Of a DNA stretch of 25,988 nucleotides, positions 10,930-20,500 are shown one piece after another; the stretch's first letter is position 1; each line of letters begins with the position of its first letter. The notes beneath the pieces are model-generated. The model was not told the origin of the DNA. It did no database searches and saw nothing but the letters and a program-made list of their open reading frames with translations. This stretch comes from Hyphochytrium catenoides (Eukaryota > Sar > Hyphochytriomycetes > Hyphochytriales > Hyphochytriaceae). The stretch covers positions 23,709-49,696 of the forward strand of contig FLMG01000366.1 of assembly GCA_900088475.1 (NCBI GenBank). Direction: 5' to 3'. A program made the translations under genes and the position numbers.

Positions 10930-11307
10930 TACCCACACCCTCCCTCCCTGCACCGTCAGAGCCAAAACACTGTCTCCCAATGTCCTCTAAACTCCTACCC
11001 TGCGTCCTCTTTAGTGCTGCGTCCTAGAATTACACCGAAAACTATGAGGGTAGGGGGCCGTTTAAAACGCCGCGTTTTAGGGGTTGATTGATGTTAGAAT
11101 CAGGTAGACAGATACGTCTTGCCGTAGGGGCATATTGATAGAACACAGTGGCTGTGGTATAAACCTTCTTGAAGGCCTTTTAATCCCCTTTTTTGGGCGG
11201 AAGGGGAGGCTTTCCTTTCTGATTTGTAACGTTTCTTTCCGTCTTTTTCCCACAGCTCCCCGTGCCCTTCTGTCTCCTCTCTCTTTCCACTTTCCTCTCC
11301 TGACATC
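10930..11307 (+). promoter_or_regulatory. Upstream region of the GH16-like gene
   Basis: No gene is visible. A TATA-like TATAAA is at 11158-11163, about 150 bp before the first candidate ATG (11308). The stretch 11215-11300 is strongly pyrimidine-rich, like a core promoter or 5' leader. Small inverted repeats occur at 11064-11078 (AAAACG / CGTTTT) and 11185-11206 (CCCCTT / AAGGGG). Confidence 0.35.
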
Positions 11308-11394
11308 ATGACCACGATGCATCAGCCAACTCCCCAGCATCTTTCTTCATGGTCAGTCCAGAGCCAGGAGCTCTGCCTGATGTCTGGGCATTGA

Positions 11395-12969
11395 AGTCTT
11401 GAGACCCACCACACTACTACTGTGCCACTTGCTACTGTACCAGACCCATCGTTTCTTGAAATAGAGACCGCAGCGTCCACCGTGTCGGACCATTACTATC
11501 AAATCTTCTCTGGCACGGTGCTACGAGACGTAGCCGCCCGTATTATTGACGCGCCGCTCTCTTCTGCCGTTGCCTTGGGGGAAGAAGCTACCCTCTGTCT
11601 CAGACAACTCTACACTGGACAGATGGTGCAGCTCAAACACAGCGTGCAAGCCGCGTCACCCGCGCTTGAGGTCGAAGATGAGGAGCTTTTCAGATATCGT
11701 GACACAGAGGCCTTCGTTCGAGACTGCGATCTTTCTCCTGTCCCTACCGAAAGACTGAAGAAAGTTTCCCTTGTGGAGTGCAAACTCTCACCCATGCCTG
11801 AACGAATGTCGGAGGCAAGCATAGCAGATGACCACGAAGTCTCCCCCATGCCAGAAAGGTTCACATACGGGGCGCTCCGTACCCCTATCACCGCCAGTGA
11901 CATGGACGACCATGGCCCTATCAGGACGGCAGAGAGGAGCTCTGTTAGGCGAAAGTGGGTGGGAATCGTAGGCCTCGTAGCCGTAGTTGGAGCGGTCGCC
12001 ACCGTTGGAGCAATCTATCTCCAGTCAGATGAAGAAGAATCATCGGTACCGGTTGCGCAGTCGCTCTTGAAGCTAGATTCAAACGGTGAAGCGGCAGGCG
12101 ATGCCAGTCGCTGGTGTGTGGTGTGGGATTATGCCGAGGATAACAAGGCAGAGTGGTTCGACGGTCACAACAAACCAGTCACAGTTGATAGCCCCAAAGG
12201 CGATGAAGCACTTTTCACTCTCACTCCAGAGAGCGGGAACGGATTGCCTGACGTCCATATCAAGAAGCCTTTTAGCGGCCGCAAAGCCTTCTTTATCGAA
12301 GCAGATTGGGGAACATCCACGTCGATGGGTAGTGTTTGGCTCCTGCACGAATCAACAACCAATTGCCCCAATGGCATTTGCACACAGTTTGGAAAGAACG
12401 CATGGCCTTCAACCGGAGAAATCGATATCTTCCAAACTCTAGAAAGCTACCCAGACACCCCCAATTGGCAGGATCATGTCTACTCCTGGAGCGCCCAGCA
12501 ATGCTCCGTATCCTTACAATCTTTTCCTTGGCATCGTTTTGGGGTCCCACGCTCGCGGGGCCTGCGATATCTCGTTATTGTAGACCAGCTAGAGAAAGGT
12601 GGCCAGTATTGGCAAATAGTCCTTGACCCTAAAGTGGAAGGCAGCAGCACATGCTTTGACATCAAGCAAGCGCGCGGATGGTCTGATTTCAGTAGTGCAG
12701 CTTCTAACCTTGAGTGGCCCAACAGCAAGTACATCGTCATGAACAATGGCACGTTGCACTGGGGCTCAAACAAAGAGGGTGATTGCTGGAGGAAGGCACC
12801 GGTAGCCCCAGATTATGACAAACTCAACCTCGGGCTATTGGACGAACAACCTTGTGGCTATCCGTTTTTTGGAGGCTTCAACTGGCACTTGAAGGCTACG
12901 CAGGGTTCTCTCAAGGTGAAGACAATGAAAGTCTTCCAGCCTGTGACCGGAAAGGACCAGTGCTTTTAG
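11395..12969 (+). CDS. Type II membrane protein with GH16-like glucan-binding/hydrolase domain, active site altered
   Basis: One open frame of 524 codons. Order: a cytosolic-type acidic tail with three related SPxPxER motifs (11731-11754, 11788-11805, 11842-11859), a basic RRK stop, one membrane helix (about 11955-12020), then a luminal/extracellular beta-rich domain of about 300 residues with several Cys, an NGT glycosylation sequon and the motif WPSTGEIDIFQ. GH16 glucanases carry ExDxxE, with nucleophile Glu and acid/base Glu; here the first Glu (12418) and Asp (12424) are kept but the acid/base is Gln (12433). It may therefore bind rather than cut glucan, or be a different jelly-roll family. 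The start is unresolved: the frame has no early ATG. A 5' exon from ATG 11308 to 11351 joined by a 45-nt intron to 11397 is in frame; otherwise translation starts at 11623. An in-frame 81-nt GT-AG segment (12508-12588) could be an intron. Confidence 0.7.
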   Translation, partial: SLETHHTTTVPLATVPDPSFLEIETAASTVSDHYYQIFSGTVLRDVAARIIDAPLSSAVALGEEATLCLRQLYTGQMVQLKHSVQAASPALEVEDEELFRYRDTEAFVRDCDLSPVPTERLKKVSLVECKLSPMPERMSEASIADDHEVSPMPERFTYGALRTPITASDMDDHGPIRTAERSSVRRKWVGIVGLVAVVGAVATVGAIYLQSDEEESSVPVAQSLLKLDSNGEAAGDASRWCVVWDYAEDNKAEWFDGHNKPVTVDSPKGDEALFTLTPESGNGLPDVHIKKPFSGRKAFFIEADWGTSTSMGSVWLLHESTTNCPNGICTQFGKNAWPSTGEIDIFQTLESYPDTPNWQDHVYSWSAQQCSVSLQSFPWHRFGVPRSRGLRYLVIVDQLEKGGQYWQIVLDPKVEGSSTCFDIKQARGWSDFSSAASNLEWPNSKYIVMNNGTLHWGSNKEGDCWRKAPVAPDYDKLNLGLLDEQPCGYPFFGGFNWHLKATQGSLKVKTMKVFQPVTGKDQCF

Positions 12970-13150
12970 TGTTAGCCCTCTTTCTCTTCTTGACTCTAGC
13001 CTTCACCGACCGTTTGACAATTACTCCTTATTGTGTCCCTACTTTTTCAAACGTGATAGAATTTCTATTAGGGACGGACAACACTATTATTAATAGAACA
13101 AAGCACCCATAACTTTAGCAATAATAGTAGTGTCTAGTTTTTTTCTTGCG
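12970..13150. other. 3' flank of the GH16-like gene
   Basis: Pyrimidine-rich directly after the stop codon, then AT-rich around 13060-13120. No canonical AATAAA is seen on the + strand, only AT-rich variants around 13085-13092. No gene. Confidence 0.4.
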
Positions 13151-13622
13151 ATGCTCGTGAGGTTTTGCAGACGAAGAGCTCGACATTAGTATCACCTTAA
13201 AAAAGACAAGCGAAGCCCCGAATGATGTAAACACCCGGGGTGCTCTTTTGTTGCCATTGACTTCGTTATGCTCGTGAGGTTTTGCAGACGAAGAGCTCGA
13301 CATTAGTATCACCTTTAAAAAAAAGTAGCGAAGCCACGAATGATGTAAACACCCGGGGTGCTCTTTTGTTGGCAATGACGTCATTCTCATCAGCCCTAGG
13401 AAAATGATAGACCGAACCACTTACTGCTCTGCCTTCAAACCTCAACAACCATTGAGGCTTTTGCAGACGAAGAGCTCGACATTCGTAACAAAGGAGAAGC
13501 GAAGCCACAAATGGTATAAACACCCGGGGTGCTCCTTTGTTGCCAATGACTTCGTTCTCATCAGGCTAATCTATGAATCGAACCGCTTCCTGCTCTGCCT
13601 TCCAACCTCAACAACCATCATG
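13151..13622. repeat. Three-copy tandem repeat with CACCCGGGGTG palindrome
   Basis: Copies lie at 13151-13267, 13268-13453 and 13454-13622. Each has, in order, TTTTGCAGACGAAGAGCTCG, a short variable A-rich spacer, GCGAAGCC, the palindrome-like CACCCGGGGTG, then CTTTTGTTG or a close variant. Copies 2 and 3 also share a tail of about 70 bp ending CCTCAACAACCAT; copy 1 lacks that tail. Copies differ by scattered substitutions and small indels. The open frames running through the repeat shift between copies, so it does not look coding. Confidence 0.9.
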
Positions 13623-14561
13623 TGAGGACGAGAGGAAAGCCAGATTAATAAAAGCCAAAGACGACGAAAAGCAATAAAGATGAGAAAGGTCTTTGTCCAG
13701 CTCTTTGTCCAGCAGTATCCAAAGTCTTTGTCTTAATGTCCGCCACCACAGACAGAGCTCTGTGGAACTCTATGATCCAATGGCCCCAGTCCCTACTAAT
13801 AATAGCAATAACATACAGCGGGAGGCCCAAAAGGCCAAATCAGCAATCTCTGTCTGCAGTCTTCGATGGAATAAACAGCTCATCACTTTCTGACTGCCGC
13901 TTGATGATGATGGAGGTGAGTTGCGAACACTGCAATAGGTTTCATTATATATGTTGCTTACTTTTCCTAACTGATAACTTCCCAAGGTAGAAATATACTA
14001 TTCTTACATGAGAAATGTTTCCTTCAGAACATCCTTGTGAGAATTAGAGACTCCATTGTGGAGGGATTAGCCCTTCTATTGACTGGGACTGGCCTGTTAT
14101 ATTATTGCGATGTGTCTCTCATGCTTCTTCCCTCAGAGCCTTGAAGAAATCTGCAGAAATGTTTGTTATTGCCACCTTCGGCCTGCAGATGAAGATGATG
14201 TCTGAGGAGAGGATAGCGTCAGCTTCAGATAATGTTTGGAGCGCTCGCGATGCTGCTCTTGCCACTCTTTGAGATGTGCTCCTAATGAACTGTGCCTTTG
14301 ATTTGCCATTGAAGTTGGACAAACTAATATAAGGAGAAGGTGAGGGGCCCTAGAGACCTCTTGGACAGGACAAGAAGGTCCCACCAATTACTGCCTTTGC
14401 TGCTCCGTTGCCCAGCAATTCTAGAACTTGACCATGGATTGTTAGTCACCGCTGCCGCCTGGCAAGGTGGCACTAACCGGGCAATTAGAGAGACCGTCGC
14501 GCTGCGGGCTCCGGCCGGTCCTCGAGACAAATAACAGAGATAAGGAAGAAGAAGGACAGAA
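13623..14561. other. Gene-poor stretch upstream of UBR1
   Basis: Short open frames occur on both strands, none supported as a gene. The most protein-like is on the minus strand at 14322-14119 (67 codons from an ATG). Its helix-like ARAASRAL and ending ISADFFKALREE loosely resemble helices 2 and 3 of a POLE3-type histone fold, but the first helix is missing and an overlapping frame looks equally plausible. A direct repeat CTTTGTCCAG occurs at 13691 and 13703. The last 30-100 bp must contain the UBR1 promoter or 5' UTR; the leader directly before the ATG is purine-rich. Confidence 0.4.
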
Positions 14562-17500
14562 ATGCAGTCGTCTCTTCTCCCTTTGGACCGCCTACAGCCG
14601 TGTGATATCCCGGCGTTGTTCGCTTCGGATGCAGACGACTGGGAGGGCAGGTATGCAGACCTTATTGAACAGGTGTTGCACTATAGGTACGTCAGTCCAC
14701 CCGAGCGCGATATGAAAGTTATTCATGTTTCACAAGCTATGTGCCGCCCCGCTGCAGATCCATACAGGGCCCAGATCATCCGAGTCCTGCCTGTTCGCTA
14801 CCACTGTCGCTGTGGCTGGAGTGGATTCTATCCATTAAACTCTTGTCCCAGACAGAAGTTCAGCTCGCTATTAGGACTAGTGCTTGTGAGTGGCGTATCA
14901 TGCTGCATGTACTGCTTTCGCCTTTTGACTGTGTTGCCATTCCAGCTCCTCGGATGTTTCTTGAAAGCGTTGTAGCCTCACTTCCCAAGCGCATGTGCGG
15001 GTACTGCTTCAAGCCTGGAGACATTGCATGGAACTGTCGCACATGCCAAGCGGATGACACATGCGTCTTCTGCAATGAATGCTTCCGTAACTCTAACCAC
15101 GAAGGACACGAGGTCTACTTCTATCATACACAAAGCGGCGGCTGTTGCGATTGCGGCGACCCTGAGGCTTGGCGGTATGAAGGCTTTTGCAACAGACACC
15201 GCGGGGCTTTCGATGCAGATCCTCTGGCCTGCATCCCGCCCGGACTTTTAAGCTGTTCTACCCTCCTCCTTGCTAAACTCGAACGGTTCTTGATAGATGC
15301 TGTGCAGCAATGCGTTGAGGGCTTTGATCTGTCGGAATCTCGTCTGATCCAAGATGGTTCGAGCTCTCGCTTTTGCCTTTTGCTGCACAACGATGATGTA
15401 CACACGATAGACGAGGTATGCGGAGCTCTGGCTAGGATAGGTTGCCACTCCGACGAAGCAATCACTAAGGCCACGGTAGCTCATGAGGAGGGCCAAGTCA
15501 TTCTACAATATTTTTCTGATTACTCCCTAGGCAGACCCGCTGCTTCAGTGCTGAGGGAGCACGACCTGCTTGTTTCTTTGATCTCTGAGAGGACCTTGAG
15601 AAGAGTGGAGATAGCCGTGGAGGCCATTACGTGGGCAACAGACATTGCCTATCTGGCCGATGGGTTCACGCGCGTTTCCTACCTAGAGCTCCTGAAGCTT
15701 CGGCCAACTTCCAACTTCCAGCCTTGGTCGCCATGCGAGAGAACGGAGTCAGCAGCCATTATCCGCTACCTAATATTAGGTCACAGCAGAATTCCCAAGC
15801 AGCTCATGACTGCTCTACACGGTTTCTACATGGCACTCTTGGCTGACCCCAAATTCAAGGAGGCGTTTGCGACTGCTTTCACTGAAGCTTACCGCTCAGT
15901 TTATTCGGATTATGGTAAGGACGTGAAGTAGAAGGAGTAGAAATTGGGAGAGGGGAGAGATGAGAAGTAAAGTACATCGCGGGCCAAGCGCTGCGAAAGC
16001 GGATGAAGATGGCGAGAACCTTGAAGAGGGAAGGGTCGGTATAGGCCATGCGGAGGACTGATTTTGATCAAATGGGGTTGGAACAACAATTGTCGTCTAT
16101 GTAAGTCGCTCTGACACCGCCTTTTCTTACTCTTCGTGATCAGTGCGCGGAATCGGGACATTAGCGGAGACCATCATAGGTTTTGGTGTCCAATTTCTCA
16201 ATCGAGGGAGCTTTGTCTCGTATCTGATTGAACGGCACCAGCTATTTGAAGTGCTGCTCAGCTCTCTTACCATGGCATTGGCACAGGCCTGGCAAGGGCC
16301 TCAGGAGAGAGCGGAGACGGGAAGAGCACCGCACCCACAGCAGGTAGGAAGGAAGGTAGCATAGAAGCGCTTTGGGTACAAACTGTGGCCTCTCCCATCT
16401 GGTGGCTGGGCTGGACATACTCTTTCTTTCCGTTCTTCACTTCTTCCGTCGAGGGAGTTTAGCCCTCGGCACTTTGGCTTAGTGCTTTCTCTTTGGTCTC
16501 ATACCTCTTTTGTCATCCTACATCGTAATAGCAACAACTGACCGATGCTGTAAGAGAAATGGAAGTAGCTGTTGGAGGTAACAGAGGGCTCCAAACTGAC
16601 TTGGTTGAGGCACTGCGACAGGTGCGGAGTTAGGGAGTACTCTATGGTTATACTGCTCACATTGTCTTATTTGTTTTGTCTTATTTGTCCGACTTGGTTC
16701 ACGATTTTGCCTTCGCTGGTCAGATCACCTCACATATACTCTGTTAGCTTTTCGATCATGACATGGCATTGTTGTTCACTCTCCGCGCATGGTGCCGTCT
16801 TGTCCCCTTACAAGGCTTCTGGCTCTCAGTATCTAATGCAGCTAGGTAACGTGCAAGATGAAGTGCAGAGGGAGAGAGCTGCTGAAGGTGTGCTCTCAAC
16901 CATTAGAGCGCACGCCCATCCAGATCAGGTACCACACCTCGTGTCGGTCTTCAACCAGGTTGTGGAGGCCTTTTTCTCTTCCCTTCGAAGCGACGAAGCG
17001 AACAATGCTCACGGTACAGCCAGAGTAAGTAGTGCTCGCTCGGATTCCTCAGTGGACAGGAGCAGCACCACTTAGGACTATTGTCCTTTTGACCCTTTCT
17101 TGGCTTTGACTGTACTTTCGTCAGATAGGCTTCATATCTGCTGGCTGGGTAGAGATGGGCGAAGTCTTCCAATTTTTTTGGTGATCTATTTCCTCTGTTC
17201 GCAGCCGTGCTGAACGACCTGATTGTTAAGGATAAAGCTATGGAGGAACACTTTGAAAGGACTCTTTACTAATCAGCTCACATTCTCTTTCAGGCAGCAG
17301 ATGGACGCGGAAGAAGGTTGGATGGAGCAGACAGCGCACAGAGAAATATGGGTAGAAGACGAGGCGTTTTCAACCTGGACCATGCTGTCCTTACTCAGCG
17401 GCGGTATCAGAACTGCATTATTGATCTTAAGTACACGCTGCAGATAGCAGGCATGCCATCCAAGTTTGTTTCAGGAGTGAGGAACAGGGGCCACACCTCG

Positions 17501-20500
17501 GCATCTTTGCTTCCCGATGCCTCAGAAACACCTTACGCCAAATTGTTAGAGATATTGAGGATGCTGCAGGTAAGCTTCGCTGACTTCTCCAAGTGTTTCT
17601 AACGTTGGCCCCTCTTTGGGCCTCTTTCTGCCATCTGGTCCGTAGTGTCTTGTATTTATGCGCTATGTATAGTCGATGCTCCTCGAACTCGCCAATATGC
17701 TGCCGCTTCTACTTAAACTGGCGAAGCCATCGCCTGCCTCTTTAAGGACGCAATAGCGTCTACCTGCGCTACGTCAGAGTCACCGTTTTTCTGTGTTGCG
17801 GATGGTGCCTTCTGTCCCTTTGATTTGCTTCGTCAATATAAACCATTGCTGTATAGGGTATGGATGCCCAGCAACGGAAGGTGGGCCATCATGTGGAGTA
17901 CGAGAGCCGGACGTGGCTCAATGCCTTTGACCTCAGTATCCATGTGGGAGGCCTTTACTCTCTTGTTCTGAACTGTCTCATTCCTTTCAAGGACGGGGGA
18001 GAAAGAGTAGAAGAGAGGTAAGATAGACGTAAAGGAGCGAAAGGATATCTGTTCGTATCAGGAGACAAACACACTACCCGCGTCAAAGGATAGAGAGGGC
18101 AACTCTGAAGGACATCAAGTTCCTCGAGCTAATGGTGTGAGGGAGCAGCTGAGACGGCACATGGTGTGTGATAACGAGGAGATGGAACTAAGCTTCTTAA
18201 TTATAGGCGCTCATTGGAAGCTGTGGTCAACGCTGTGGGTGGAGGAATAATGCAACAGCTCTTTATGTGGCTGAGAGAGACAGAGTATGTACCAATCACC
18301 TGTCTTTGCTCTTGTTAGCCTTGTGAATAGCCTTGTGTGTGGATAATTCCTTTCCTTTGACTTCATTAATCTTAGATCATTCTGTGAGCGGTAGCTCCAT
18401 CCTTTAATTGTCTCACCACATTTTTCTCATGACTAGGCAAGACACTCCACCGCCGCTGAAGAGCTTTCCCTCGGCCGTAGGAGTGATCCAAAGTTATGAG
18501 TATGATGTCTCTCGCCGTGCCGTATCTTGCCATCTTCCTCTTCATCGATTTCTCTCACTCTTTTTGAGAGAGTGCTTGAGCATCCACGGAGCTGTAGAAA
18601 TGGTGCTGAGGATGGTGTCCCGCTTCTGCCTCTCACGTGGTGAAGAGAAAGTTGGAGAATGGCTCCGTTTCTCTTTGGTAGAGTTTCCTTTGAGAGCCAT
18701 GGCTCAGGCTTCCCAAGTCCGTGCGGGTATGAAAGTAGCGTTTTTCCTGTCTGTTACTTTGGCCTACTCCATTTACGTTCTGAGTTCCCCGTGAAATTTC
18801 GCCTCTTGCGGATCATCCTCCTGAATATCGGCGTTACACCGCCTATGTGGACGTAGAGTTCCTGTCATGGGCTGTCCATCATGTTAGGCCAGCCCCATTT
18901 TGCCATTTCGTTACCGCTCACTTTCGCTATCGCTCTTTTAAAGATACGGTTGGACCTTACTGTTGCTCTAAGAGCTTACCTCTGTAAGCGCTCACCCTGC
19001 GTCTAATTCTCTGTGTTCTTCAATCTTTCTGTCAACGACTGCCGCGCCATCTAGGGCTATGGAAGCGAAATGGCACCGTTATGCTGAACCAGACTATCAA
19101 CTATGCAGAACCACCTTGTTGTCGACAGATGAGGGACCTAGACCTCCTCCTTCTACAGACGGGGGTGGTCTTAGAAGGAGAGGATAAGCTCCTCCACTCT
19201 CTACTAGCACGCTATAATGTCGTCCCTCTCTTATTAGGGGAAGGAGAACCTAGACTGGAAAGCTTCAACATAGAAGGCGTAGCTGAAGAGAACATGGTTA
19301 CATTAGCAGAGGTAACGCCGTCGCCAGGAATCACTTCATAACATGCTCTCAGTTCCTAGGTTGCTGCAGTTGAAGCAACTGTTCCGCATACTTTCTCCCG
19401 CACGCTATCTTTCATAGCATCCGCCGAATGCAGCTTGCGCGCACTTACGTGGTTAGCTCTAATGCTCCTGAAATTCCTCGATCCCTTGTCAACCAGGAAT
19501 TTTTGGATCTTCTCTTACAGCTCTGTACGGAGCTTCCGCTACCTGAGTCGTCAGCGCAGATGCTCTTACTTCGTAGGGAGGTAGTTCACCGCCTAGCTTC
19601 TGGACCCTGTACGTACAGTGAGATAATGAAGACAGTCAACCTCATCTCGTTCGTGTACGGCCCGAAGTTCACTCCGCAGCAGACAAATGAGGTATGAGAA
19701 ACTACTGTTTTAACTCTTGAAGAAAGTTAACCTTCCTACTTCTGTCCAGCTGCACTAGCCCCTGTCATCCGCATTGGAGAGATAGTTTGCTTACTTTGTT
19801 TGTTTGCTGTCCTATAGGTTCTTCAGGCTGTTGCTACTCGTGAGCAATCATCGTCTGGCGGACTGGAACCTGGCCGTTTTCGCCTCCATCCGAAGTGCTA
19901 CAGGGAGTATGAGCCAACATTTTTGCACCTAACCAAACATCAGCATGAGATGGCTCTAGAGCTGTGGCACCGGGTGCGTAATGCTCCTTCGTGTCCCTTG
20001 TCCTTGACTATATGTTCAGCTTTGATCTAGATTTCATTTGCCATAAGACGAGTGTTGGGCACTCCTGTGGAGCCCTTCGGCTTCCTACTATGAATTATGA
20101 CTGGTGCCCTCCTGGGTTGTCTCTTGTTGCCATTTCGCTGCATGCCGTAACGCAGAGTCTTGCACTTGTGCAATGATGATAATCCTTCGACCCGTTGCCT
20201 TTGAATCAGGTGCCTGCTGCGGTAACAGCTCAACTCCTTTTCTTCCTTGTGTATTTTGTTTATTGGCTTCTTTATTTAAAGATAAGCTCAACTCTTCTGA
20301 AGCGGTCAGGTCTAACCGTTCTGCTTCTCATTACCAGGAGCGTCGAAAGGAGGAATCAAATGGGATGAAGAGTCTTCCTCTCGCTCCCAGGCCGCCTTCC
20401 TTTGATCCTCAATTCTCTCCTTTGCGCCGGTTGCTGCTCCGCAGTGACATCTTAGTGATAGTCCACCGTCTACTAGTTAGGACGCGAGCCGCTGTCCAAA

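Noticed and set aside
13115-13523. Overlapping minus-strand open frames in the tandem repeat
   Set aside because: Their repeated peptides come only from the DNA repeat; the frame shifts between copies and no start or domain is shared.
13151-13622. CRISPR-like array
   Set aside because: The units are 117-186 bp, spacers are not unique short sequences, and the setting is eukaryotic.
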